DNA from: VRUE01 sp963807425
GTDB lineage: Bacteria > Actinomycetota > Thermoleophilia > Solirubrobacterales > 70-9
Length of the DNA: 24,079 bases
Direction of reading: 5' to 3'
Assembly (NCBI GenBank): GCA_963807425.1
Contig: CAWEBZ010000007.1
Span: 1-24,079, forward strand
Part shown: positions 1 to 7,946 of the stretch, piece after piece
Numbering within the stretch: position 1 is the first letter of the stretch
How the letters are laid out: each line of letters starts with the position of its first letter
Program-made: the position numbers and the translations under genes
Notes under the pieces: model-generated
Told to the model about the DNA's origin: nothing
What the model saw: only the letters and a program-made list of their open reading frames with translations
Database searches by the model: none

Positions 1-60
1 TCGAGCGCCATCGCGCCAGTCGCGGCTGAAGCCTCCAGTTGGACCAGCGGGTCGCTCGGC

Positions 61-1017
61 TCAGCAGGTCATCGCAACGGTGACTTTGCCCGTTGCGCCA
101 CCGGGGGGGACAACCTGCCATTTGACGAAGAACGTACCGGGCTGAGCCTGGTTGCAGGTGAGTGTCACCTCGCAGAAGTTTGCGAAGGGGGTGGTAGGCA
201 CCTGACTGTTCAAGCAGCCGTTGGGATCGGCGAGTCCGTACGGGCCGGTCAAGCCGAATTCGGTGAGTTTGATCGTCACCGTGCTGGTGTTGAAGATTTT
301 CACTTTTTTGGTCGTGGTTGGTCCGGTGAAGGCCACCGGGACCGGCAGCACGGTTACCGCGTTTACTCCGATCGGCGCGCCGGTATGACCGCCGTTGAGC
401 TGCTCCGTGCTTTCGCCGGTGAGATAGGCTGCATTTTTGCCAAAGGAGAGGCCCGAGACTCCGGATTCTTCCGCGATCGCTTTCGAGAATTTCCCCGTGC
501 GTTTCGTCACCTCTTCGCCCATTTTGGGGACTTCTCGCGCGGTCGTGCCGAAGACTTCCGTTTTTTCCGGGAAGACGCATTCTTTGCCGGTGATTTCGAC
601 AACCATGAAGAGTGCGACTTCGTCGTAGAACTTTTCGCCGCTTTCGAAGCCTTTGCGGAGGAATTTCGTCGCTGCCGTCGCCGCGAGAACGCCGGTGCTT
701 TTTCCCGGGCTCTTCACCGTGCAGGCTTTTTCAGCCCCGCTGACGACGCAGCCACTGAACGACAACGAAGCGCTTCCTTTGGCTTCTCCGCTCACTTCAC
801 CGGTGCCGCTCTGCGCCGTGCATTTGATCGTCAGTTTGAGATTGGGCACAGCCAGTTCGAAGGCGCCACCTGAGCTGGACGTGGTTTCGCTGCCGAGCCC
901 CAGGCTGGGGAGCGGCTCTCCTTCGATCGTCCATTCGTAGGCTTGCGCGGTCCCAACACCGACCAGGTTGAGCGCAAGGGCAACGGAGATCACGATCAGC
1001 GTTCTGGAAAGTCGCAT
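61..1017 (-). CDS. secreted hypothetical protein, cysteine-pair family
   Basis: 318 aa. Residues 1-26 form a clear Sec signal peptide: a positive start (MRLSRT), a hydrophobic core and an AQA cleavage motif before YEW. The mature part is Ser/Thr/Gly/Lys rich, with no membrane segment after the signal. Cysteines recur in a pattern (IKC, SGC, KAC, later KEC, NGC, FCE, LTC and a C-terminal TC) that suggests disulfides in an extracellular beta-rich fold. The ATG start is supported by a strong Shine-Dalgarno AGGAGGG (minus strand, 1027-1033), 9 nt upstream. I recognise the general look of secreted proteins that are abundant in Thermoleophilia, but no function is known to me. Its neighbour at 1208-1828 starts with the same MRLS and has a similar cysteine layout, so the two may be distant paralogues. 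Coding on this strand is certain enough; the plus-strand ORFs inside it are shadows. Confidence 0.8.
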   Translation of the reverse strand: MRLSRTLIVISVALALNLVGVGTAQAYEWTIEGEPLPSLGLGSETTSSSGGAFELAVPNLKLTIKCTAQSGTGEVSGEAKGSASLSFSGCVVSGAEKACTVKSPGKSTGVLAATAATKFLRKGFESGEKFYDEVALFMVVEITGKECVFPEKTEVFGTTAREVPKMGEEVTKRTGKFSKAIAEESGVSGLSFGKNAAYLTGESTEQLNGGHTGAPIGVNAVTVLPVPVAFTGPTTTKKVKIFNTSTVTIKLTEFGLTGPYGLADPNGCLNSQVPTTPFANFCEVTLTCNQAQPGTFFVKWQVVPPGGATGKVTVAMTC

Positions 1018-1085
1018 AGCGCCTCACCCTCCTGTTTTCCTGGGACTGGGTTTGGGGCCAGGGGGTTCGCCCCATGGCGTTTGCA

Positions 1086-1129
1086 AACTAGCTCAGCGGA
1101 AAGAAGAAAGTCAAGTAAAATTTAGTAAT
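1086..1129 (-). promoter_or_regulatory. candidate promoter of the first secreted-protein gene
   Basis: On the minus strand a -35-like TTGACT (1110-1115) and a -10-like TAGTTT (1086-1091) are 18 bp apart. Just upstream lies an AT-rich block. The 18-nt segment 1112-1129 is almost identical (2 mismatches) to 1904-1921 upstream of the second secreted-protein gene. No regulator is identified. Confidence 0.45.
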
Positions 1130-1165
1130 TGGCCCCAGCCGGATCAAGTTCCATCCATTGCTTGG

Positions 1166-1192
1166 GAGCGGCCGCCCTCGGGGCGGCCGCTC
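1166..1192 (-). terminator. GC-rich hairpin downstream of the second secreted-protein gene
   Basis: A perfect 12-bp inverted repeat (GAGCGGCCGCCC and its complement) has a 3-nt loop, TCG. It lies 15 bp past the stop codon of the gene at 1208-1828 on the minus strand. There is no U-run, so it is not a canonical intrinsic terminator, but strong U-less hairpins at gene ends are common in high-GC actinobacteria. Confidence 0.55.
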
Positions 1193-1207
1193 TTGCCACC
1201 TTTGTCT

Positions 1208-1828
1208 TTACGTTGTAATGGCGATCGGGTCAGGTAACAGAACGCTGTATAAGGCGTCCAGTTTCGATTCGCCTTCTGGGCAGAAGAGGCCTTCGCCGTG
1301 TTCCCAGAGAACTTCGTTCACGTGAATTGTGGCTAATGCTCCGCCATTGGGCGAGCCTAAGAAATCGAACACGGGTTCCGCACCGTAGAGGCAATGGATC
1401 ATTGCGCCGGGGCATATCACTAACACTTTCGTATTCTCTATAGTGAGAGTGCCTAAGTTGGACGCTGTCCTTAAGAGTAAGGCTAAGCCTAGTTCGACCG
1501 TCTGAAAGGCGCAGCCTTCTTCTTCGCCGGTTAAGCAATCTTCCACGAAGTCAAAGACTTCGAGGTGGATTGCCAGGGGGTTACCTAACCCTAAGGCAAA
1601 GCCTAAGAACCGAGCTTTTTTGCAGGTGATTGTTCCTTTGCTGGTTAATAGTTTCGGGCCTTCGGCCAGTGCGGCGAAATGACCCATGTAAATGTTTTCC
1701 GCGGCACAGGGTTCTTCGTTTTTTTTACACAGGGCGGTGGGTTCCGCTGAGGCTGAGGTGACGCCGACGAGCGCCATTGCGGTGACGGCCGCAATCGTCG
1801 CCAGGCCAAGCGGCTTGCTGAGTCTCAC
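1208..1828 (-). CDS. secreted hypothetical protein, TTA-codon rich
   Basis: 206 aa, starting at GTG with a good Shine-Dalgarno AAGGAG (1834-1839) 5 nt upstream. Residues 1-28 are a signal peptide (MRLSKPLGLA, hydrophobic core, ASA before EPT). The mature protein has several cysteines (LCKK, PCAA, TCKK, DCLT, GCAF, ICPG, HCLY, FCPE), fitting an exported, disulfide-bonded protein. No domain is recognised. Codon use is strikingly unlike the neighbours: reading the frame gives 14 in-frame TTA leucine codons plus 2 CTA, all after the signal peptide, while the first secreted gene, over the part I read codon by codon, has none. The 5' end looks like native codon use and the mature part does not. Possible readings are recent acquisition of the mature domain or dependence on the rare tRNA-Leu(UAA). 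Confidence 0.75.
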   Translation of the reverse strand: MRLSKPLGLATIAAVTAMALVGVTSASAEPTALCKKNEEPCAAENIYMGHFAALAEGPKLLTSKGTITCKKARFLGFALGLGNPLAIHLEVFDFVEDCLTGEEEGCAFQTVELGLALLLRTASNLGTLTIENTKVLVICPGAMIHCLYGAEPVFDFLGSPNGGALATIHVNEVLWEHGEGLFCPEGESKLDALYSVLLPDPIAITT

Positions 1829-1877
1829 TGGGTCTCCTTTGTCTGTGTTTCCCGAGGGACTCGGGACGAGATCCAGC

Positions 1878-1921
1878 GATGATGGCTGGCAGCGGCTAAA
1901 TGATCAAGGAAATTTTAGTAA
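1878..1921 (-). promoter_or_regulatory. candidate promoter element of the TTA-rich secreted-protein gene
   Basis: The minus-strand segment 1904-1921 reads TTACTAAAATTTCCTTGA and matches 16 of 18 positions of the element upstream of the first secreted gene. Its 3' end provides the start of a -35-like TTGATC (1902-1907). A weak -10-like CATCAT lies at 1879-1884. The element starts 76 nt upstream of the GTG start. Confidence 0.4.
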
Positions 1922-1927
1922 GAAATT

Positions 1928-4900
1928 CTATCCTGGATGGCCTGCCGCGAGGCTCTCGCGTTCTTCTTCGATCGCCGCGAGCGTGGTCACCGCTCCGGTT
2001 TGCTCGGCGACCGCGGCGGCTTCGTCGAGTACGTCGCTGAGGTTGGTCTCGCCGGCCGCAACGCGTGCTCGCGCCACCGCGAGGATCGCCAGCGGCAGCG
2101 ACCAGAGCATGCCGCGCTCACTGGCGATCTGGCTCGCTTCGGTGGCGAGGTCGATCGCCTCCCCGGCTCGGCCGACACCGGCCAGCGCCTGGGCTCGGAG
2201 CGCCGCCCGCCAGGCCTCCATCTCACCGCCGTTGCCCATCGCCTCGCGGTAGAGGCGCTCGGCTGTCTCCAACGAGTCGAGCGCCGCCTCGGGTTCCTCG
2301 GCAGCGAGCTGGCAGGCACCAAGGTTGGCCAGTGCCAGGCTGCGCGAGAACACGTCCCCCAGCCGCTCGGTTCTTCGCAGTTGCGCCGCGCCATGCTGAG
2401 CGCCGCCTCGGGTTCCTCACGCATCGCCAGCATCAGGGAGAGGTTGCTGCGGGTCCAGCTCATCGTCTCAGGGTCCCCGTCCTCGCTGGCGATCCGCAGC
2501 CCCTCCTCGAACAGTCGTTCCGCCTCGTCCAGGCGCCCGCGCTCGCGTTCCGCCAGGCCCTTGCCCATCGTCGCCCAGGCGATCGGGCTGCCGATGACGA
2601 TGCCGGCGCCAACGCTGTGATCGCCGCCGGCCAGCTCGAGCACCTGGTCGAGCTGGCGCGCGAAGCCGTCGAAGTCGCCGACACAGAGGAAGGCGTAGGA
2701 GCAGGCGGCCCGCATCGCCACGCGCAGGTGCAGGTCGCCCGATTCGTCGGCGAGCCGGTTGGTCTCCTCGACCGCGGCGAGCCATGCCTTCGCCTCGTGG
2801 CGCATGCCGGGACGCGCAGCCGTCGCCAGCCGCAGCATCGCCAGCGAGTGGAGGTCTCCGGTCCGTTTCGCGATCTGCTCCGCCTCACTGGCCAGCCGCG
2901 TTTCCTCCTCCTCGCCCATGCCCAGCCGCCATGCGTACTGCAGCTGGAGCAGGCGGGAGGAGACCGCCAGGGCAGCGGTCTCCTCGTTCTGCTCCAGCCC
3001 GTCGACCAGCTCCATTGTCTTGCGCCAGAGCCGCTGCGACTCCATCGGCTGGCTGCTGCCCGCCCAGTAGGCGGCGCGAGCGGCCCAGCGTGCCGCTTCG
3101 CGGGCCTCGCCGCCGACCTCGAAGTGATGGGACACGAGCGCGGCCAGCTCGTCGAGCCGCTCCGGCTCCAGCTCGATCATCGCCCGTGCGGCCGCCGCGT
3201 GGGTGGCGCCGCGCCGCTCCGCGAGCTGAGTCCCGTAGGCGACCTCGCGGGTGAGCGGGTGGCGGAAGGCGAGCACCCTTTCCGGGTAGAGCTCCGCTTC
3301 GTAGAGAAAGCCGCCATCGACCAGCTCGCAGAGCGCGGGGTCCAGCTCCTCCTCGCTCAGTTCGGCGGTGAGGCCCAGTGCTCGCGCGCCGAGCTCCTTG
3401 CCAACCACGGAGGCGACCTGAAGCAGCTGCTTGGCGTCGGGGGAGAGGCGGTCGATGCGGGCGGCGAGGACGGTCTGCACCGTCGCCGGCACACCCGCCT
3501 CCTCGACCGGTCGCACCAGTCGATAGGCGCCTCGCTCGCCCTCGAAGTGGCCCGCCTCGATCAGCTCTCGCACGATCTCCTCGATGAAGAACGGGTTGCC
3601 GGCGGTGCGCTCGTGGATCGGCTCCTCGAGCCCGTCCAGCGAGGGATCGTCGCCGGCGATGTCTCGCAACAGCTCCAGCGTGTCCCTCTGCCCCAGCGGC
3701 TCCAGGGAGAGCTCGCGATAGATCGGCGCGCTGTCCCAGCCGCGTGAGTACTCGGGGCGGAAGTTGACCACGGCGAGGGTGCTCGTTCCGGCGACCGAGG
3801 CGACCATCTCGGCCAGCATCGCGTTGCTGCCCTCGTCCATCCAGTGCAGATCCTCAACCACGAGCACAACCGTGTGGTTTCGGGCTGGGGCGTTGATCAG
3901 GCGGCAGACCACACCGCCCAGCGCCCGCGCCCGCGCCTCGGGGCTCATCTGCGCAACCGGACGGCCGGGGTCCGGCACGCCGAGGAAGTCGAAGACGAGC
4001 GGCAGCTCCTCGACGATGTCGGGGTCGAGCAGGAGGGCCCGGCCGGCGATCTTCTCGCGAGTGTGCCGCTCCACTTCGCGATCGCCGATGCCGAAATAGG
4101 CGCGGAGCATCTGCAAGAGGGGCATGAACGGGATCGACTGCCCGTGCGATTGCGCCTGGGCCTCGAAGACCTCGATCCCTCGTGCACGACAGCGCTCGGT
4201 GAACTCGTAGGTGAGGCGGCTCTTGCCGACGCCGGGCTCGGCCGAGATCCCGACCATGGCGCCTTCGCCGGAGCTGGCCCGTGCCAGCGCCTCCTCCAGC
4301 GCGGCCATCTCCTCGTCGCGGCCGACGAAACGTGAGAAGCCGCGCTCGCGGGAGAGATCGAGTCGCGACCGGGCCGCGCCTACTCCGGCCAGCTCGAACA
4401 CCTCGACCGGCTGGCTCGCCCCCTTGATCTCGAACTCGCCGAGATCCTTCAGCTCGAGGAAGCCGGAGGCAAGCGCTGCGGCGTGCTCGGTCAGGTAGGC
4501 GCTGCCCGGCTCGGCAAGAGCCTCCATGCGCTGCGCGAGGCCGACCGTGTGGCCGATCGCGGTGTACTCGCCCTCACCGCCGGCGCCGATCGCCCCGGCC
4601 ACCACCTCGCCGGAGTTGATCCCGATCCGGGTGGAGAAGTTGAGGCCCTCGGCGCGGCGCAGCTCGGCCGCGTACTCGGCGACGTCGTCGAGCATCTGCA
4701 GGGCCGCGTAACAGGCTCGCCGCGCGTGGTCCTCGTGGGCGATCGGAGCACCGAAGATCGCCATGATCCCGTCGCCGGTGAACTTGTCCACCGTGCCCTC
4801 GAATCGCTCCACCGCCGCGGCAAGGATCGAGAAGAAGCGCTGCATGATCTTGCGCCACTCCTCCGGGTCCTGCTGCTCCGCCAGGTCCATCGAACCCATC

Positions 4901-4962
4901 ACGTCGGCGAAGAGGACCGTCACCTGCTTGCGCTCGGCATCGTCCTGGCGGATCTCCGGCAT
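1928..4962 (-). CDS. class III adenylate/guanylate cyclase - AAA ATPase - TPR protein (one frameshift)
   Basis: About 1,011 aa once a one-base frame break near 2370-2378 is bridged. Residues ~10-190 are a class III nucleotide cyclase domain: metal-binding Asp20 (FADV) and Asp64 (KFTGDG), and adenine-type Lys60. Arg145 of the transition-state pair is present, but the partner Asn position is Gly141 (TVGLAQRME), so activity is uncertain. Residues ~210-560 are a STAND-type AAA ATPase with Walker A AEPGVGKS (~241-248) and a Walker B-like LVVEDLHW. The rest is TPR-like helical repeats (EPEAAL, LDEAERLFEEG). The start is ATG at 4962, with a -10 TACCCT 7 nt upstream (leaderless). The unbroken frame runs on through the dehydrogenase as antisense and is not real. 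After the break, the correct frame ends at 1928. It probably acts as a soluble signalling protein linking ligand or ATP sensing to cyclic nucleotide output. Confidence 0.85.
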
Positions 4963-4969
4963 CGCTTCA

Positions 4970-4975
4970 AGGGTA
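4970..4975 (-). promoter_or_regulatory. -10 box (TACCCT) for leaderless cyclase transcript
   Basis: TACCCT on the minus strand lies 7 nt before the ATG at 4962, the spacing expected when transcription starts on the first base of the start codon. No Shine-Dalgarno is visible. Confidence 0.5.
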
Positions 4976-5001
4976 CGGAAGCCGGTTTCCCGGGCCGGCG
5001 G

Positions 5002-5007
5002 TAGCCT
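5002..5007 (+). promoter_or_regulatory. -10 box (TAGCCT) for leaderless SDR transcript
   Basis: TAGCCT lies 6 nt before the GTG at 5014 with no Shine-Dalgarno. With the divergent cyclase -10 box it forms a compact back-to-back promoter in a 51-bp gap. Confidence 0.5.
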
Positions 5008-5013
5008 GGCTGC

Positions 5014-5853
5014 GTGCGATCGGCACTGGTCACCGGAGCATCGACGGGAATCGGCAGGGCAGCCGCCCTGCGACTCGACGCCGACGGCTGGCGGGTGTTC
5101 GCCGGCGTGCGCAAGGAGGAGGACGCGGAGTCCTTGCGACAGGCCGGCTCGGAGCGCTTGACGCCGCTGATGCTCGACGTCACCGACAGCGAGGCGATCG
5201 CCGCTGCCGCCGAGCGGATCGGAGTGGATCTGGAAGGGGCCGGGCTGGACGGCCTCGTCAACAACGCGGGCGTTGCGATTCCCAGCCCGCTCGAGACGAT
5301 GCCGATCGAGGACTTTCGTCGCCAGATCGAGGTCAACCTGACGGGCCAGGTGGCGGTGACGCAGGCGATGCTGCCGCTGATTCGCCGAGCCCGCGGCCGG
5401 ATCGTCTTCATCAGCTCGATCGGCGGCCGGGTCGCCTTTCCCCTCACCGGCGCCTACCACGCCGCGAAGTTCGCGATCGAGGCGGTGGGGGACGTATTCC
5501 GTCAGGAGCTGCGTCCATGGGGAATCTCGGTCTCGATCGTCGAGCCCGGCTCGATCGACACCCCGATATGGGATCGCGGCGAACGCGAGGCCGACGAGAT
5601 GGCCGATCGCGCTCCCGCCAGGGAAGAGCTCTACGGCAAGGCGATCGCCGGATACCGCAAGACGATCAAGCAGACCGCAGAACGGGGCATTCCCCCAGCT
5701 AAGGTCGCGGAGTCGATCGCCCACGCGCTGAGCGCTGAGCGTCCTCGCACTCGCTATCTGGTCGGCCTCGACGCGAAGGTGCAGGCGCGCTTGACCCACG
5801 TCATCCCGACCCGCGTCTTCGACCGCATCGTCGCTCGCATCATGGGCATCTAG
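5014..5853 (+). CDS. short-chain dehydrogenase/reductase (SDR) oxidoreductase
   Basis: 279 aa, the usual length of classical SDRs. The N-terminal Rossmann motif is TGASTGIG (residues 7-14), followed by NNAG, catalytic Ser135 (ISSIGG) and the Tyr148-x3-Lys152 pair (YHAAK). The Pro-Gly motif EPGSIDTP comes after the active site. It is an NAD(P)-dependent oxidoreductase acting on an alcohol or ketone; the substrate cannot be told from sequence. The start is GTG at 5014, because the TGASTGIG motif then sits at the normal distance and no in-frame start precedes it closely. It is transcribed divergently from the cyclase gene and followed by the nitrilase promoter, so it is probably monocistronic. 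Confidence 0.93.
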   Translation: MRSALVTGASTGIGRAAALRLDADGWRVFAGVRKEEDAESLRQAGSERLTPLMLDVTDSEAIAAAAERIGVDLEGAGLDGLVNNAGVAIPSPLETMPIEDFRRQIEVNLTGQVAVTQAMLPLIRRARGRIVFISSIGGRVAFPLTGAYHAAKFAIEAVGDVFRQELRPWGISVSIVEPGSIDTPIWDRGEREADEMADRAPAREELYGKAIAGYRKTIKQTAERGIPPAKVAESIAHALSAERPRTRYLVGLDAKVQARLTHVIPTRVFDRIVARIMGI

Positions 5854-5877
5854 ACCCAGGCACCCACTCTGCGCTCC

Positions 5878-5883
5878 TATACT
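5878..5883 (+). promoter_or_regulatory. -10 box (TATACT) of the nitrilase-tetR operon
   Basis: TATACT is close to the TATAAT consensus. Transcription would start near 5890, just before the palindromic operator at 5894-5909. No good -35 box is visible at 17 bp. Confidence 0.45.
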
Positions 5884-5893
5884 GGCTAGCCGA

Positions 5894-5909
5894 TTGACTG
5901 GTCAGTCAA
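5894..5909 (+). promoter_or_regulatory. palindromic candidate TetR operator
   Basis: Two perfect 6-bp arms, TTGACT and AGTCAA, flank a 4-bp centre (GGTC). The 16-bp size and TGAC...GTCA form are typical of TetR-family operators. It lies between the -10 box and the first gene of an operon whose second gene is a TetR regulator, the normal layout for autorepression. Confidence 0.65.
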
Positions 5910-5929
5910 CCAGGACCAAGAGGGGACCT

Positions 5930-6757
5930 TTGCGCGCAGCGGTCGTACAGCTCAACTCAACTCACGACAAGGCTCGGAACCTCGAATCGGCCGAGCGGCT
6001 GGTCCGCGCCGCGGCGGCTGACGGGGCCGAGCTGGTTGCGCTGCCGGAGAAGTGGAATCTGCTCGCCGGCGGTGAGGATCTGCTCGCCGGCGCCGAGCCA
6101 CTCAGCGGCCCGGCCCTCACCGCGGCCCGTGGCTGGGCTCGTGAGCTCGGCATCCACCTACTCGCCGGCAGCATTTCCGAGCAGGGCGAGGACAAGGCAT
6201 TCAACACCTCGGTCCTGATCGGGCCCGGTGGTGAGGACCTAGCGGTCTATCGCAAGATCCACATGTTCGACGTCGACGTCGGTGGGGTCGCATATCGCGA
6301 GTCTGCCTACGAGGAGCCAGGAACCGAGATCGTCACCACCGCGCTCGGCGAGGTGACCACCGGTCTCAGCGTCTGTTACGACCTGCGCTTCCCGGAGCTG
6401 TACCGGATCCTCGCCGTGCGCGGCGCGCGGCTGGTCACCGTCCCTTCGGCTTTCACCGATGCCACCGGACGCGACCACTGGGAGGTGCTGCTGCGGGCGC
6501 GCGCGATCGAGAACCAAGTCTTCGTCCTCGCTCCGAACCAGGTCGGCGAGGCGCCTCCGCATTTCCACTCGCACGGGCACTCGGCGATCATCGATCCCTG
6601 GGGAAAGATCCTCGTTGCGGCCCCCGACGGGGAGTGCTTCGTGGCCGCGGACCTCGACTTCGGCGAGCAGGACCGTGTGCGCGAGTCATTGCCTTCGCTC
6701 GCCAACCGCCGCCCCCGCGCCTACGTCTGGCCCCAGCTCCTGGAGGCTCACGCCTGA
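5930..6757 (+). CDS. carbon-nitrogen hydrolase (nitrilase superfamily)
   Basis: 275 aa from the preferred TTG start at 5930, which has a Shine-Dalgarno AGGGGA at 5921-5926. An in-frame TTG at 5894 would put the operator inside the gene. The Glu-Lys-Cys catalytic triad is complete: Glu40 (ALPEKWN), Lys109 (YRKIHMFD) and Cys149 (SVCYDLRFPELYR). The CYDLRFPELYR signature and HMFDV favour the Nit1/Nit2 or omega-amidase-like branch, which hydrolyses small amides such as deaminated glutathione or alpha-ketoglutaramate. The substrate is inference. Its TGA overlaps the ATG of the TetR gene (TGATG), so the two are translationally coupled. Confidence 0.92.
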   Translation: MRAAVVQLNSTHDKARNLESAERLVRAAAADGAELVALPEKWNLLAGGEDLLAGAEPLSGPALTAARGWARELGIHLLAGSISEQGEDKAFNTSVLIGPGGEDLAVYRKIHMFDVDVGGVAYRESAYEEPGTEIVTTALGEVTTGLSVCYDLRFPELYRILAVRGARLVTVPSAFTDATGRDHWEVLLRARAIENQVFVLAPNQVGEAPPHFHSHGHSAIIDPWGKILVAAPDGECFVAADLDFGEQDRVRESLPSLANRRPRAYVWPQLLEAHA

Positions 6758-7359
6758 TGGCTTCGAAAGCACCGCCGATCGACAAGCGCCGGCAGATCCT
6801 CGATGCGGCGATCCGCGTCTTCGCTCGCCAGGGCTTCCACTCGACCCGAGTCTCGGACATCGCCGATGAGGCCGGCGTCGCCTACGGCCTCGTCTACCAC
6901 TACTTCAAGTCCAAGGACGAGGTGCTGAACGAGCTCTTCAGCGAGCGTTGGTCGCTACTGCTAGCGGCAATCGAGGAGACCGACAGCAGCGGGGCGACGC
7001 CGCGCGAAAAGCTGGGCGCGGTTGCGGCCTTCATCATCGACTCTTACCGTCACGACCCGGAGCTGATGAAGGTGATCATCGTCGAGGTGACCCGGGCGGC
7101 GAACTCGTTCGGACGCACCCACCTGCCGGAGATCCGCCGTGCCTATGACTCGATCGCCAAGATCGTCGCTGACGGTCAGGAGATAGGCACCTTCCGTCGC
7201 GACATCGACCCCACCTTCGCCTCGATGTCCTTTTACGGTGCGATCGAGCAGCTGCTCTCCGGCTGGATCTTCGACGTGATCCCGGCTTCCGACACCGACT
7301 TCGACCAGGCAAAGACTCTTGTCGTGGCGACGATCTGCGACGGTCTCGAGCCACGATAG
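6757..7359 (+). CDS. TetR/AcrR family transcriptional regulator
   Basis: 200 aa, normal for the family. Residues ~10-57 hold the TetR helix-turn-helix: RRQILDAAIRVFARQGF, then TRVSDIADEAGVAYGLVYHYF and the following SKDEVL. The C-terminal part is the variable ligand-binding helical domain. The ATG at 6757 overlaps the nitrilase stop. It most likely represses its own operon through the palindrome at 5894-5909, with an acyl or amide-type ligand as inducer (inference). The ORF can be extended upstream to 6634, but that part is a shadow of the nitrilase gene. Confidence 0.93.
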   Translation: MASKAPPIDKRRQILDAAIRVFARQGFHSTRVSDIADEAGVAYGLVYHYFKSKDEVLNELFSERWSLLLAAIEETDSSGATPREKLGAVAAFIIDSYRHDPELMKVIIVEVTRAANSFGRTHLPEIRRAYDSIAKIVADGQEIGTFRRDIDPTFASMSFYGAIEQLLSGWIFDVIPASDTDFDQAKTLVVATICDGLEPR

Positions 7360-7373
7360 GTAAGGTCGGCGCG

Positions 7374-7509
7374 ATGGACAACGAGATCAGCGAAGCGACT
7401 TGCCTGGAGCGGTCTGCTCGCTGCCAGTGGCGCTCTGGCCAGTATCGTCGCGACACGAGTTGCAGCCATCGTCTTCCGGAGATTGTTCGACGAAGACCCT
7501 CCGGAGTAG
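7374..7509 (+). CDS. small membrane peptide, DUF4235-like (one frameshift)
   Basis: No single open frame covers this stretch, but the frame read from 7405 to the TAG at 7507-7509 encodes a hydrophobic segment (AWSGLLAASGALASIVATRV) ending in FDEDPPE. Dropping one base near 7392 joins it to the ATG at 7374, giving a 44-aa peptide starting MDNEISKRLAW. An AAGG Shine-Dalgarno lies at 7361-7365. One amphipathic/transmembrane helix with a basic face and a DPP tail resembles DUF4235 proteins, which commonly accompany DUF3618 and holin-like genes in actinobacteria. Its stop is 2 nt before the next ATG. The frame break could be a sequencing indel. The assignment is moderate at best. Confidence 0.45.
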
Positions 7510-7511
7510 CC

Positions 7512-7946
7512 ATGCCCGACCCCACCGGTACACCTACACCGCCTCGCGAGCCGGCCGACCGTTCGGTTGGTGAGCTCGTATTCGAGGTCAGCGAAAAGGC
7601 CAGCTCGCTGGTCCGCGAGGAGATCGAGCTCGCCAAGGCGGAGATCTCCGAGAAAGTCGGCAAGCTCCTACGCGGCTCTGTCGTCGGCCTCGCCGCCGGA
7701 ATCTTCGCCTTCCTGGCCTTGATCCTGGTGATGGAGGGTTTTGCCTGGCTACTTGCCGAAGAGGTCTTCGATGGCAACGCCTGGCCGGGATTCTTCGTCG
7801 AGGCGGCACTTTTCCTCTTGATTGCCGCCGGCGCCGGCTTCTTTGCCTACCGCTCAGTTCAGGCCGGCGCTCCGCCGGTGCCCGAGCAGGCGATCGAAGA
7901 GGCGAAGCTGACCAAGACGATGCTGGAAGGGGAGGCTGAGAAATGA
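7512..7946 (+). CDS. phage-holin-III-like membrane protein (actinobacterial holin superfamily)
   Basis: 144 aa from ATG 7512, with Shine-Dalgarno GGAG at 7503-7506. An upstream in-frame ATG at 7374 would read the small-peptide gene in the wrong frame and is rejected. Layout: a Pro/Thr-rich start, an amphipathic helix (VREEIELAKAEISEKVGKL), then two hydrophobic hairpin segments (about residues 55-82 and 95-120), and a charged tail. This matches the putative actinobacterial holin-X/holin III family. Despite the name, such chromosomal genes are not phage remnants; they sit with DUF3618 and probably have an envelope or stress role. The stop overlaps the next start (ATGA). Confidence 0.8.
   Translation: MPDPTGTPTPPREPADRSVGELVFEVSEKASSLVREEIELAKAEISEKVGKLLRGSVVGLAAGIFAFLALILVMEGFAWLLAEEVFDGNAWPGFFVEAALFLLIAAGAGFFAYRSVQAGAPPVPEQAIEEAKLTKTMLEGEAEK

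Noticed and set aside
2065..3747. 560-aa plus-strand ORF opposite the cyclase gene
   Set aside because: Shadow of a high-GC coding strand: Arg/Ala/Pro-rich, no domain, while the minus strand has clear cyclase/AAA/TPR motifs.
4963..5799. N-terminal extension of the cyclase ORF to 1,270 aa
   Set aside because: It is fully antisense to the SDR gene, lacks any domain, and a -10 box precedes the ATG at 4962.
5894..5929. Nitrilase start at TTG 5894
   Set aside because: It would place the operator inside the coding sequence and has no ribosome site; TTG 5930 has AGGGGA at the right distance and the usual family N-terminus.
7512..7946. Prophage remnant because of the holin-like protein
   Set aside because: No other phage gene is nearby, and holin-III-like genes next to DUF3618 are normal chromosomal genes in actinobacteria.
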